Of a stretch of DNA of 54,507 nucleotides, positions 42,487-51,450 are shown in pieces. Source of the stretch: Anaerolineaceae bacterium. Lineage in GTDB: Bacteria; Chloroflexota; Anaerolineae; Anaerolineales; Anaerolineaceae. The notes beneath the pieces are model-generated. The model was not told the origin of the DNA. It did not search any database and saw only the letters and a list, made by a program, of their open reading frames with translations. A program made the translations under genes and the position numbers. Every line of letters starts with the position of its first letter. Positions within the stretch are counted from its first letter, which is position 1. The DNA lies in assembly GCA_017417055.1 (NCBI GenBank), contig JAFPZX010000102.1, forward strand, positions 1 through 54,507, given 5' to 3'.

Positions 42487-43569
42487 ATGAGATTAGAGAA
42501 AGCTGTAAATAAAAAATTCTTAAATTTTCAATCAGTTTTAGGGTTTTACCATTGGATGAAAGTTGTAAAGTCAAATTTATTTAGGCCAAGCAACTTATCA
42601 TTTTCTGACAGAATTTGGTCTGTTTGGCATGGTTTTGCGGTTTCAGATTTGAATATCTTTGGCAAAGAGAACCTCAGAGAAAACTATAAAGATTATCTTT
42701 CTACACGTGATTATTACAGATTGTTCCCTATTAATAAGGAATATTCATTCTGGATTGATGATAAGCTGACTACGAAAAATGTTTTCTCAAAATTTGATGA
42801 ATATCTGCCGGATTATTATTTTCAGCTTGAGAAAAACAGAATTTTTAAATTAGCGGATTGTCCGCCGGATTGCGGCGAGGATGTCGAAAGTATTATCCGG
42901 GTAATTAAAAGTAAGCATACTGTTGCCTGTAAGCGACTGTGGGGATCCGGTGGCGAAGGTTTTATCAGATTAGATTATGATGGGCAGAATTTCCTCATAA
43001 CAGGGGAAAAGGTCAGCGAAGTTGAGATGATGGATTTTATTAAATCTCTTCATTCTCATTTGATAATGGAATACGTAGTAAATCACCATTTGATTCGCAG
43101 TATTTGGCCGGAATCTCTCAATACACTTCGTGTTTTGGTTTCGAATTGTGATGGAAAAATAATTGTTATGAGGTCTTTTGTTCGTTTTGGAAATAAAAAT
43201 TCCCATGGTGTTGATAACGCTCATTCCGGAGGAATTGAAGCGATTGTTGACGAAGATACCGGGAAAATATTATTTACCCAATTACAGGATAAATGGGGAA
43301 CACCTACACGGATTCAGGTTCATCCTGATTCAGGTGTTTCTTTTGATATTGAAATTCCATATTGGAATGAGATTATCAGCAAACTGAATGTAATATGCTC
43401 TGCTTATCCTCAGCTGCGTTATTTAGGTTTTGATGTAGCTGTGACTGAGGATAGTTTCCGCATTATTGAGATTAATTCTCATTCCGGACTTATGGCGGCT
43501 CAAACGAAGTGTCCTCTTCTTCGTGATCCAAAAACAAGAGATGTTTATAGATTTTTTGGACTGAAATAG
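42487..43569 (+). CDS. Sugar-transfer-associated ATP-grasp protein
   Basis: The 360-residue product resembles the sugar-transfer-associated ATP-grasp family found in exopolysaccharide loci. It has ACKRLWGSGGEGFIRL in the ATP-binding region, STR-like SLNTLRVLVSN, NAHSGGIEAIVDEDTG and a metal-binding EINSHSG. Its acceptor is unknown. It follows the first ATP-grasp gene by 6 bp and has lower GC than that gene, which may reflect a separate origin. Confidence 0.8.
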   Translation: MRLEKAVNKKFLNFQSVLGFYHWMKVVKSNLFRPSNLSFSDRIWSVWHGFAVSDLNIFGKENLRENYKDYLSTRDYYRLFPINKEYSFWIDDKLTTKNVFSKFDEYLPDYYFQLEKNRIFKLADCPPDCGEDVESIIRVIKSKHTVACKRLWGSGGEGFIRLDYDGQNFLITGEKVSEVEMMDFIKSLHSHLIMEYVVNHHLIRSIWPESLNTLRVLVSNCDGKIIVMRSFVRFGNKNSHGVDNAHSGGIEAIVDEDTGKILFTQLQDKWGTPTRIQVHPDSGVSFDIEIPYWNEIISKLNVICSAYPQLRYLGFDVAVTEDSFRIIEINSHSGLMAAQTKCPLLRDPKTRDVYRFFGLK

Positions 43570-43588
43570 ATCATTTCTTACTCCTAAT

Positions 43589-43708
43589 ATGCGTGAAATC
43601 GGCGGATATATTGAATTTGAATATTTTCATGGCATGATGCTCCATGAGGATGGAATCAAATTAGACTGCGGCAGAAGTTGTCTTGCTTATTTGATCAAAG
43701 CCAAATAG
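43589..43708 (+). pseudogene. Truncated N-terminus of an EPS-locus protein
   Basis: A 39-residue frame reads MREIGGYIEFEYFHG and onward to a TAG. This resembles the first residues of a DegT-like protein of about 350 residues common in polysaccharide loci, whose N-terminus has I-G-G-Y-x-E-L-E and G-R-x-A-x-x-Y-I. Nothing homologous follows in the 54 bp before the next gene, so it appears to be a deletion remnant. Confidence 0.6.
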
Positions 43709-43771
43709 ATTCAAAAATATCTGTACAAAAGCCAAAATGTGTTTAATTCGTGATTTAAACAGGTGATTTTA

Positions 43772-44590
43772 ATGGCATTCGATCGAGAAAAATTAACGAA
43801 AAAAATGCGCTGGTATGTCGCGGATCGCCTTGCGGAAGATAGACTTTCGGAGATCAACAGCCATTTGGAAGATGTACATCCCAGAAAAACGTTTTATACT
43901 GAACATGGAAAAAGAATAATTGACATAATTGTGTCTTTGGTTGCATTGATAGTTACGGCACCAATTAATGTTTTCATTGCTATCGGAACACTAATCGATG
44001 TTGGAAGGCCATTACTTTTCCATCAGGAAAGATTGGGTAAGGATGGACGAATTTTTCATATCTCAAAATTTCGGAATATGAAAAACATACGGGATGCACG
44101 GGGCGAGCTTCTCCCCGCGTCTCAGCGTGTGACAAAATTCGGCAAAATGATGCGGAAAACATCTCTGGATGAATTGCTGAATTTCTGGTCGATCCTCAAA
44201 GGTGATATGTCTGTTATTGGACCACGTCCGCTTGTTCCGGAATATTATGGCAGATACAACAAGCGGCATAAAATGCGTATGGCAGTACGTCCGGGACTTG
44301 AATGTCCTCCGCGTGAAAATTTCGGACATGTCTGGACCTGGCAGGAACAATTTGATAATGATATCTGGTATGTGGAAAATGTCAGTTTTTTGACAGACAT
44401 CAAAATGTTATGGAACCTTGTCCGGTTCACATTTGATCGAAAGAGCAATACTGCGCGTGCGACTACTGCCCGCGGGACGTTTTTGGGATATAGCGAAGAC
44501 GGAAAAGCGATCACACTGGAAGAAGTTCCGCAATCTTATATTGATGAATGTGAAAAATTCCTTGTGGAGAACAATTCAGAGGATAAATGA
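43772..44590 (+). CDS. Undecaprenyl-phosphate sugar phosphotransferase
   Basis: The 272-residue bacterial sugar transferase has a membrane-inserted helix (IIVSLVALIVTAPINVFIAI, about 52-71) and the family core: HQERLGKDGRIFHISKFRNM, SLDELLNFWSILKGDMSVIGPRPL and RPGLECP. It transfers a sugar 1-phosphate to undecaprenyl phosphate to start the glycan repeat. The frame opens at GTG 43763, but ATG 43772 with AGGTGA six bases upstream is preferred. Four-base overlap with the next ATP-grasp gene. Confidence 0.9.
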   Translation: MAFDREKLTKKMRWYVADRLAEDRLSEINSHLEDVHPRKTFYTEHGKRIIDIIVSLVALIVTAPINVFIAIGTLIDVGRPLLFHQERLGKDGRIFHISKFRNMKNIRDARGELLPASQRVTKFGKMMRKTSLDELLNFWSILKGDMSVIGPRPLVPEYYGRYNKRHKMRMAVRPGLECPPRENFGHVWTWQEQFDNDIWYVENVSFLTDIKMLWNLVRFTFDRKSNTARATTARGTFLGYSEDGKAITLEEVPQSYIDECEKFLVENNSEDK

Positions 44591-45891
44591 ATTCCGGAAA
44601 ATTCATTGAAAAAAAGCTGCTTGTCTTAGGATCGAATATATACGCCCCTGAAATTGTTGATTATGCACACGAAAATGGTGCTTATGTTTTTGTGGCTGAT
44701 TATTATCCGCCTGAAAAATCGGCTGCAAAAAGACATGCGGATGAAGCAGTGGATATCAGTACGGCAGATATTGATGCCCTGAAATCATTTTGCCTCTCTC
44801 ACAAGATCGATGGTGTATTCAGCGGAATTTCTGAGTTCAATATTCTTTCCGCAATGCAGCTCAGCAAGGAACTCGGTCTTCGCTTTTACTGCAATAAAAG
44901 TCAATGGGACAGGGTTGAAAGAAAAGATAATTTCCGTAAACTTTGTCAGACACATAAAGTTCCCTGCCCTGAAGAATATTATTCCGGGCCTTCGGCAAAT
45001 CTGACTGAAGCGATAAAATCTTCAATACTTTATCCTGCTGTGGTCAAACCTGTTGACTGTGCGGCATCTACCGGGGTATCCTTTTGCTATAATCGTGATG
45101 AATTGGATAAAGCAGTTCAGGAAGCTGATTCCTGCTCTAAATCCCACTCGATTATCATTGAGCAGTACATTACGGGATATGAATTTACTGTTCATTATAC
45201 GATCTGCAAAGGAAAAGCCGCACTTGCCTGTATTGACAATCGTTATCCGGTGAAAGTTCATGAAGGAAACGTGACGACGATACCTGCGGCGAGGGTTTAT
45301 CCTGCTTTATTTCTTGATCAATATAAAGCTTCCGTAAACCCGCAGATGATCAGTTTATGTGAAAGTTTTGGGGTGGAATTTGGAATTCTTTTTGCGCAGG
45401 GCTTTTATGATCCGTCAAACGAAAGCTTTTCAATTTTCGAAGCCGGACTCCGCAGTGCCGCGGAATGTCCCTGCCGCTTTCTGGAAAGCGTTACCGGGCA
45501 AAATCATATCCATATGCTTGTGGATTATATCCTTACCGGTGAAAGTGATTATGATCTGAATCTGGAAGATCCGGACCTTCACGGGAAGACCTGCGGGATC
45601 GTTTCCTTTACTGCCATTGGCGGGAAAGTAGGAAGAATCGACGGGTTGGAAGAAACTCTCAGTAAAATGCCAAACATTATTCGTTTTGAAAACCGTTACC
45701 CGGTCGGTTCGATTGCTCCTGACGGAAACACGCTGCGTCAGCTGATGCTGCGCTTTATCATGGTCTGTGAGAGCAGAGAAGAGATGGTAAAAGATATCGC
45801 TTATCTCAATGACCATATCCATGTATATGACACAAACGGCAAAAACATGGTTGTAAAAATCGTTCCGGAACGGATTCTCGGATTGGAATAA
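44587..45891 (+). CDS. ATP-grasp ligase (third of three)
   Basis: The 434-residue product has a pre-ATP-grasp domain (KLLVLGSNIYAPEIVDYA), an ATP-binding PAVVKPVDCAASTGVSF region and a distal FSIFEAGLRSAAECPCRF metal site. It is related to, but much diverged from, the ligase at 41275-42480. It overlaps the sugar phosphotransferase stop by 4 bp (ATGA) and is translationally coupled to it. It probably forms an amide or ester between a carboxylate and a glycan precursor. Confidence 0.85.
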   Translation: MNSGKFIEKKLLVLGSNIYAPEIVDYAHENGAYVFVADYYPPEKSAAKRHADEAVDISTADIDALKSFCLSHKIDGVFSGISEFNILSAMQLSKELGLRFYCNKSQWDRVERKDNFRKLCQTHKVPCPEEYYSGPSANLTEAIKSSILYPAVVKPVDCAASTGVSFCYNRDELDKAVQEADSCSKSHSIIIEQYITGYEFTVHYTICKGKAALACIDNRYPVKVHEGNVTTIPAARVYPALFLDQYKASVNPQMISLCESFGVEFGILFAQGFYDPSNESFSIFEAGLRSAAECPCRFLESVTGQNHIHMLVDYILTGESDYDLNLEDPDLHGKTCGIVSFTAIGGKVGRIDGLEETLSKMPNIIRFENRYPVGSIAPDGNTLRQLMLRFIMVCESREEMVKDIAYLNDHIHVYDTNGKNMVVKIVPERILGLE

Positions 45892-45917
45892 AGATTAATC
45901 GTCCACAAGGAAAATGC

Positions 45918-45946
45918 TTGATTTACATTTCAAACTGTGATATGCT
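45918..45946 (+). promoter_or_regulatory. Possible promoter before AAA gene
   Basis: TTGATT (45918-45923) and TATGCT (45941-45946) are 17 bp apart, seven bases ahead of the ATG at 45953. The match is moderate, and the very short leader would make translation near-leaderless. Confidence 0.35.
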
Positions 45947-45952
45947 TAAATC

Positions 45953-47557
45953 ATGGAAATGGTGAACCCGGGCAGAAAACTTCCGATTGGCGTACAGAGC
46001 TTCGCGAGTGTTCGTGATGACGGATATCTTTACGCGGACAAAACTGATTATGTCTATCGGCTGATCAATGAGGGTAAGCAATATTTTCTCAGCCGTCCAA
46101 GACGTTTCGGGAAAAGCCTGCTGCTTTCCACTTTGCGAAATTACTGGGAAGGACGCAGAGAGCGTTTTCAAGGGCTTGCCATTGAAACTCTTTTGAGTGA
46201 AAATCCCGATGCTTGGCAGCTGTATCCGGTTTTTTACTTTGACTTCAATCGTGACAATTACCGAAATCCCGGTGCACTCGAAGGAGTACTTGAAGCTCAC
46301 CTGAAGGAATGGGAAAAGCTCTACGGTTGTGAAGATCCAGCTGCCTCGCTTTCGATCCGGTTCCAGAATCTGCTGCGCAGTGCCTGGAATATGACCGGAA
46401 AACGCGGGGTGATCCTCGTGGATGAGTATGATAAACCACTGCTGGATGTGATCGAATTTCCTGATATTGAGCAGCACAATAAAGCGGTTTTCAAGGGCTT
46501 TTTCAGTACGCTCAAGAGTTTCGACGAGTACATTCGTTTTGTTTTCATCACCGGCGTTACCCGTTTCAGCAAAGTAAGTATTTTCAGTGATCTAAACCAG
46601 TTGAAGGATATTTCCCTCAACGCGGGATACACCGGGATCTGTGGATTCACGGAAGCGGACCTGACTAAAAACTTCAGCCCGGAAATCCACTTGACGGCTG
46701 AGGCGCAGGGAATATCGTTCGATGCTTGTCTTGAACTGCTTCGAAAGACCTATGACGGGTACCGCTTTCATCAGAACGGTGAAGCGGTTTATAACCCCTT
46801 CAGCCTGCTGAATGCCCTTGCCGACCGGGAATTCCGATCCTACTGGTTTGAAAGCGGTACACCGACTTTTTTGATCAAGAAGCTCAAAGACATCAATTTT
46901 TCACTGCCAAAATTCACAGATCACAGTCTGTATGCTACGGAACAGATGCTTTCGGAATACAGCGAAAATCCGTCTGATCCGATTCCGCTGCTTTACCAGA
47001 CCGGTTATCTGACTATCGTGGATTATGACCCACGGGGAAGGGAATACACGCTCTCTTTCCCGAATGAAGAGGTGAAATACGGTTTTCTGAACAGTCTGAT
47101 GCCTCTTTATATCAATGCTTATGGGTCCGGTTCGGACAAGGATATCGCCACTTTCCGCCGTATGATCGAAGCCGGGGACACGGAAGGAATGAGAAGGTTT
47201 TTTACCGCGCTTTTTGCCAGTATCCCGTATACGGATCGGAATGTAGGATTTGAGCATGATTTCCAGACAGTGATCTATCTGGTATTTACACTGCTTGGAC
47301 AGTATGTACACAGTGAAGTTCACAGTGCTTTGGGCAAAGCAGACTGTGTTGTTGAAACAAAAAAGTTTGTTTATTTGTTTGAGTTCAAGAGGGATGTTCC
47401 CGCAGCAGAGGCACTGAACCAGATCGAAGAAAAGGTGTACGCTCTTCCCTATGCTTCCGATCCAAGATCAATCATCAAAATCGGTGTCAGCTTTGACTCC
47501 CAAACCCGCCTGCTTTCTGATTGGTGCTGTGACAATTCGAAAAAAGAATTTTCCTGA
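45953..47557 (+). CDS. AAA-ATPase/PD-(D/E)XK nuclease-like protein
   Basis: The 534-residue protein of a very common accessory family has the signature start LPIGVQSFASVRDDGYLYADKT-like (key run GYLYADKTDYV), a Walker A-like RPRRFGKSLLLS (near 49-60), Walker B VILVDEYDKPL and a C-terminal nuclease-type motif (VVETKKFVYLFEFKRD, with Asp/Glu-x-Lys). Such genes occur in many copies in anaerobe genomes and behave as mobile or defence-related passengers. Their role is unproven. It interrupts the polysaccharide genes together with the toxin-antitoxin pair. Confidence 0.88.
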   Translation: MEMVNPGRKLPIGVQSFASVRDDGYLYADKTDYVYRLINEGKQYFLSRPRRFGKSLLLSTLRNYWEGRRERFQGLAIETLLSENPDAWQLYPVFYFDFNRDNYRNPGALEGVLEAHLKEWEKLYGCEDPAASLSIRFQNLLRSAWNMTGKRGVILVDEYDKPLLDVIEFPDIEQHNKAVFKGFFSTLKSFDEYIRFVFITGVTRFSKVSIFSDLNQLKDISLNAGYTGICGFTEADLTKNFSPEIHLTAEAQGISFDACLELLRKTYDGYRFHQNGEAVYNPFSLLNALADREFRSYWFESGTPTFLIKKLKDINFSLPKFTDHSLYATEQMLSEYSENPSDPIPLLYQTGYLTIVDYDPRGREYTLSFPNEEVKYGFLNSLMPLYINAYGSGSDKDIATFRRMIEAGDTEGMRRFFTALFASIPYTDRNVGFEHDFQTVIYLVFTLLGQYVHSEVHSALGKADCVVETKKFVYLFEFKRDVPAAEALNQIEEKVYALPYASDPRSIIKIGVSFDSQTRLLSDWCCDNSKKEFS

Positions 47558-47561
47558 ATTG

Positions 47562-47570
47562 TGTTATAAT
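47562..47570 (+). promoter_or_regulatory. Extended -10 promoter of toxin-antitoxin operon
   Basis: TGTTATAAT is a perfect extended -10 box (TG-n-TATAAT), 34 bp before the antitoxin ATG and right after the AAA gene stop. No good -35 box is present, which extended -10 promoters do not need. Confidence 0.55.
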
Positions 47571-47604
47571 ATTGGTAGAAAATGGTTTATGAGGACGCCC
47601 GGAA

Positions 47605-47868
47605 ATGTTCGCAATCAAAACGAATGAAAATAAAGCAGCTGTTCTTGATGATACGATCAATATGCTGCATGAACTGGATCTGAATGAATTGGAAGCGGTT
47701 CGATCTGTGATCAATGTGATCGTACAAAAAGAAGACAATTTTTATAAACCGCTTACTGAAACAGAACTAATTGCAAGAGTTGATAAATCTCTCGCGCTTG
47801 AAAATGACGGACTTGCCATGGATGCCGAAGAATTCGGTCGACACATCATGGAAACCTATGGATTATGA
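47605..47868 (+). CDS. Antitoxin-like small protein
   Basis: The 87-residue acidic protein is recognised as an antitoxin mostly by position: its stop overlaps the start of a RelE/ParE-like toxin by 4 bp (ATGA). The sequence has two helical parts (LDDTINMLHELDLNELEAVRSV is the N-terminal one; the C-terminal part includes AEEFGRHIMETYGL). The DNA-binding fold cannot be assigned. RBS is weak (GAGGA 15 bases upstream). Confidence 0.7.
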   Translation: MFAIKTNENKAAVLDDTINMLHELDLNELEAVRSVINVIVQKEDNFYKPLTETELIARVDKSLALENDGLAMDAEEFGRHIMETYGL

Positions 47869-48182
47869 AGCAGTACAAAGTCATAATCCTTTCTGAAGCT
47901 CAAAGAGATCTTCAAAAGCGAATTGATTATATTGTTTTTGTACTGAAAAACAAACAGGCAGCGAAGAGAGTTATGCTTGATTATCATCAAACAATCAATA
48001 CGCTTTCACATATTGCCGGAAGTATCCGGATATCGGATAATGAACTGCTTCGTGAAAGAAATCTGAAACGACTGAATTTTCACAAGCACGATTATTACCT
48101 TCTTTTCAAGATAGAAGAAGATAAAGTAAAAGTGACCAACATTTTCCATGGATGGGAAGATGTTGAAGAAAAATTGAAATAA
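47865..48182 (+). CDS. RelE/ParE-family toxin
   Basis: The 105-residue protein has the RelE/ParE fold pattern: KVIILSEAQRDLQKRIDYI at the start, a central ISDNELLRERNLKRLNF and the closing strand HDYYLLFKIEEDKVKVTNIFH. The family either cleaves mRNA on the ribosome or blocks gyrase. It ends the two-gene toxin-antitoxin operon. Such pairs stabilise islands by addiction. Confidence 0.85.
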   Translation: MKQYKVIILSEAQRDLQKRIDYIVFVLKNKQAAKRVMLDYHQTINTLSHIAGSIRISDNELLRERNLKRLNFHKHDYYLLFKIEEDKVKVTNIFHGWEDVEEKLK

Positions 48183-48190
48183 CGGCTGTA

Positions 48191-48239
48191 TTTCTCACTA
48201 TCTCCTATCTCCTAACACCTATAACCTGAAACCTATGAC
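48191..48239. repeat. Heptanucleotide tract overlapping a start codon
   Basis: Seven 7-bp units (CTATCTC twice, CTAACAC, CTATAAC, CTGAAAC, and CTATGAC at the end) fill the gap between the toxin and the epimerase. The final unit contains the ATG of the epimerase at 48235, and no Shine-Dalgarno site is present. Confidence 0.8.
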
Positions 48240-49122
48240 GATTCTCCTCACCGGTGCCGGCGGTTTTCTCGGCAAACATCTGCTTGAAGTTCTGTTATCA
48301 CAGATGGATCATTCTGTTATCGCGCTGACGTCCCAGGGCAAAAACCTATGTGGGATGTTTCCCGCCGAGGAAAACCGGCTAACTGTTGTCCCGACGGAGC
48401 AGTTCACTTCTCTGCCGTTTGCGGAGATCGATGTGCTGGTGAATTGTGCTTTTCCCCGCAATGAGGATGGGACGAAAATGGCGGAAGGGCTGCGCTTTAT
48501 CGCGGAGATACTGAATGCGGCTGTTGATGGCGGCGTGGGTGCGGTTATCAATATTTCATCTCAGAGCGTTTACAGCCAGCAGCGGACCGAACCGGCTACG
48601 GAGGAAACGCCGCTGAACCTGGAAGGCAAGTATGCGGTAGGGAAGTATGCTGCGGAGCTTTTGACCAATACCCTCTGCGCTGCTGTTCCCCATACCAATC
48701 TGCGTCTTGCCAGTCTCATCGGTGCCGGGTTTGATCAGCGGGTACCGAATAAGCTGGTTGCCAAAGCACTTGCGGGTGAAGAGTTGAAAGTCCTGACCGG
48801 TCCGCAGTATTACGGATTTCTCGACGTCCGCGATGCCTCCGATGCCATCACTACGATGATCAAAAGCGATTCTGCCGCCTGGTCGGAAGTCTACAACCTC
48901 GGCACTAATGAATCTTATACCCTCGAAGATATTGTGAAAACGGTGGTGGAGATCTATAATCAAAAATTCTCAGCCAATATTACGTATAAAACCGAACTAT
49001 CCGAAAAACACTTCAATTCCGTGCTCAGCTGCCGGAAATTCAACGAAGATTTCCATTGGTCACCCCGATATTCGCTGATTGACACGATCCAATGGATATT
49101 TGAACAAAAGAAAGCCAAATGA
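48235..49122 (+). CDS. NAD-dependent epimerase/dehydratase
   Basis: The 295-residue extended short-chain dehydrogenase/reductase has the nucleotide loop TGAGGFLGKHLL (6-17), the active-site SSQSVYSQQ region and the YAVGKYAAE catalytic Tyr-x3-Lys. It would modify a nucleotide sugar for the glycan. The start overlaps a heptanucleotide tract and lacks a ribosome binding site. Its stop overlaps the glycosyltransferase start by 4 bp. Confidence 0.88.
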   Translation: MTILLTGAGGFLGKHLLEVLLSQMDHSVIALTSQGKNLCGMFPAEENRLTVVPTEQFTSLPFAEIDVLVNCAFPRNEDGTKMAEGLRFIAEILNAAVDGGVGAVINISSQSVYSQQRTEPATEETPLNLEGKYAVGKYAAELLTNTLCAAVPHTNLRLASLIGAGFDQRVPNKLVAKALAGEELKVLTGPQYYGFLDVRDASDAITTMIKSDSAAWSEVYNLGTNESYTLEDIVKTVVEIYNQKFSANITYKTELSEKHFNSVLSCRKFNEDFHWSPRYSLIDTIQWIFEQKKAK

Positions 49123-50261
49123 AGATATTTGTTGTAGGCAGGGCATTTCCTGAAAAATCTACGGGTATGATTGGACTGTTTGAATTCCAGCAGGCACAGG
49201 CATTGTCTGCCGCTGGAAATGATGTTCATTATATCTATTTTGACAGCAGATCCATCAAGGTTAACCGTACGATCAAAAGGACTGAAAAAGTCGTTGATAA
49301 TGTCAAAGTCCATGGATTTATTATGCCCTTGGGCGGTATTCCGGAACCTGTTTTTTCATCAATTAAGAGCTTTTTCTACAGAAAATTGATGGATCGTATA
49401 TTTGAAGAAAATGGTCTGCCTGATGTAATTCACTTCCATTTTCCACTTTTGACTGCAACTCTCAAAATTTGGGGATGGCTCATAAATCTTCGTGAACAGA
49501 ACAGATTTCATATTGTTGTAACCGAACATTGGAGCAGGGTTCTAAAGAAAACGCTCAATAAAAGACAAAATGTATTCCTTCGAAAGATCTATAAAGAAAC
49601 GAATGCTTTTCTCGCTGTAAGTAATAATCTAAAAACCAGTATTCAGGAAATTTGCGGTGGTGACAAAGAGATTGTTGTTGTTCCGAATATGGTTTCAGAT
49701 TTGTTTTGTTATAAAAAACGGGAAAAAACGGAAAACGCCCGTTTTGTTGCAATAGGACGGCTCGATCTGCTAAAGAGATTCGATTTTCTTATTGATGCTT
49801 TTGCTGAGGAATTTGCCGGTGATAAATCCATATCATTGACGATCATTGGTGGTGGAGCTCTTTACAACAGTCTCAAGCACCAGATCGAGAGTTTGAAAAT
49901 GGAAAAACAGATCTTTCTGACCGGCTATAAAGAACTGAGTGAAGTCGCAGAAATTCTTCATGAGATGGACATTTATGTTTCTGCCAGCAGGGTTGAAACA
50001 TTCGGAGTGCCGGTGATTGAAGCATGGATTTCCGGGCTACCGGCTATCGTTGCTGATAATTCTCCGTTAAACGATTATTTCACACCTCATAATGGTGTTT
50101 TATTTAAACTGGATGATAAGGAAAGTCTTCGCAGCAGCCTGAGATATGCTTCTGATCATATGGACAAATATGACCGGGAAGAAATTTCAAAAGTAGCTGT
50201 TGGTTTATTTTCATCGAAATGTGTTTCAAAACAATTAATGCAAATTTATTCAAATATATAG
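49119..50261 (+). CDS. Glycosyltransferase family 4-like
   Basis: The 380-residue GT-B enzyme has an N-terminal acceptor domain with HFHFPLL and TEHWSRV, and a C-terminal donor domain with AIGRLDLLKRFDFLIDAF, GGGALYNSLK and the nucleotide-sugar motif VSASRVETFGVPVIEAW. It adds one sugar to the lipid-linked repeat. Low GC. It is translationally coupled to the epimerase by a 4-bp overlap. Confidence 0.9.
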   Translation: MKIFVVGRAFPEKSTGMIGLFEFQQAQALSAAGNDVHYIYFDSRSIKVNRTIKRTEKVVDNVKVHGFIMPLGGIPEPVFSSIKSFFYRKLMDRIFEENGLPDVIHFHFPLLTATLKIWGWLINLREQNRFHIVVTEHWSRVLKKTLNKRQNVFLRKIYKETNAFLAVSNNLKTSIQEICGGDKEIVVVPNMVSDLFCYKKREKTENARFVAIGRLDLLKRFDFLIDAFAEEFAGDKSISLTIIGGGALYNSLKHQIESLKMEKQIFLTGYKELSEVAEILHEMDIYVSASRVETFGVPVIEAWISGLPAIVADNSPLNDYFTPHNGVLFKLDDKESLRSSLRYASDHMDKYDREEISKVAVGLFSSKCVSKQLMQIYSNI

Positions 50262-50363
50262 ATATATGAAGCATTGAAGAATTTTCGAATCCAATATTTT
50301 TGAAATATTAAAATATATTGAAATATTTACGCTAATCGAGAACTTATAATATAGGGAATATTT

Positions 50364-51437
50364 ATGGAAAAAGCCGGAATTTTAACTTTTCACAGAGCTT
50401 CAAATTACGGAGCTGTGCTGCAAGCGTATGCACTTCAAAGGACGATTGAACAAATTGGTTTTTCCTCTGAAATTATAGATTATCGTTCACCCGCTATTGA
50501 AGCAGCTCACAATCCGCTTCTGTTCAGTAAAAAATTTGGTGCCAAAAATATTTTGCTTGTTCCGGTCAAAATAATTAAACATAAAATATTTTCAGACTTT
50601 AGAAAAAGATATTTGCGGCTATCCGAAAAAGCAGATAATAAATCCATTGAAAGTATTATTTCGAATTACACAGTTCTGATAACAGGATCTGATCAGGTAT
50701 GGAATGACAAGATTTCCGGTCAGGATGTCAATTATTTTCTCCCCTATAATTTACCGGTTAGAAAATACAGTTATGCGGCAAGTTTAGGTGATTCATATAA
50801 TTCGGCATGGATAAGGGAAATGCTCGCGAAATTTGGGAGCAAGTTCAATACAATTTCTTTGAGAGAAAAATCAGTGCAGGATTATGTGTCTGAAGCTTCG
50901 TCGAAAAAATGCAGAGTTGATGTGGATCCCACGTTACTCCTCTGTAAAGGCGAGTGGTTGGAAATTGCTCAAAAGCCCAAATTTCAGGATCCATATATAT
51001 TGGTTTATACATTAGCGCCTGCGCCCGCTTTAATTAAGGCCGCGAAAGGAATGTCTGACAAGACCGGGATGAAAATAGTATTTTTAAATAACAGTTTTAC
51101 ATACGACCGTAACATAAAAAAAACACGATTCTCTACGCCGGAAGAATTTATCGGGTGGTTTTCAGAGGCAAGTTTTGTTTTTACAAATTCGTTTCACGGG
51201 ACAGTTTTTTCTATAATAATGAATAAACCTTTCCTGATCAGTAAAAATGCGGTTGTTGGATTAAATAAACGCAGTGCTGATTTGATTCAACTGCTTGAAA
51301 TTGAAAACAGGGTTTTGTCTGAAAAAGCGGATATGGAACATATCAGTGAAATTGACTGGGAAAAAACAAATTTGCTTTTATCGGAACAGGTGAGATATTC
51401 AAAAGCTTATCTGGTTTCCATGTTCCATGAAGAATAA
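50364..51437 (+). CDS. Polysaccharide pyruvyl transferase
   Basis: The 357-residue product has the pyruvyl transferase family pattern: FHRASNYGAVLQAYALQRTI at the start, GSDQVWN near residue 112 and the C-terminal FVFTNSFHGTVFS. It transfers pyruvate from phosphoenolpyruvate to glycan hydroxyls to form a ketal. These genes usually sit beside an F420-type iron-sulfur gene in Bacillota polysaccharide loci, as here at 52.8 kb. RBS AGGGAA. Confidence 0.88.
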   Translation: MEKAGILTFHRASNYGAVLQAYALQRTIEQIGFSSEIIDYRSPAIEAAHNPLLFSKKFGAKNILLVPVKIIKHKIFSDFRKRYLRLSEKADNKSIESIISNYTVLITGSDQVWNDKISGQDVNYFLPYNLPVRKYSYAASLGDSYNSAWIREMLAKFGSKFNTISLREKSVQDYVSEASSKKCRVDVDPTLLLCKGEWLEIAQKPKFQDPYILVYTLAPAPALIKAAKGMSDKTGMKIVFLNNSFTYDRNIKKTRFSTPEEFIGWFSEASFVFTNSFHGTVFSIIMNKPFLISKNAVVGLNKRSADLIQLLEIENRVLSEKADMEHISEIDWEKTNLLLSEQVRYSKAYLVSMFHEE

Positions 51438-51450
51438 ACGGTGAAAGATC

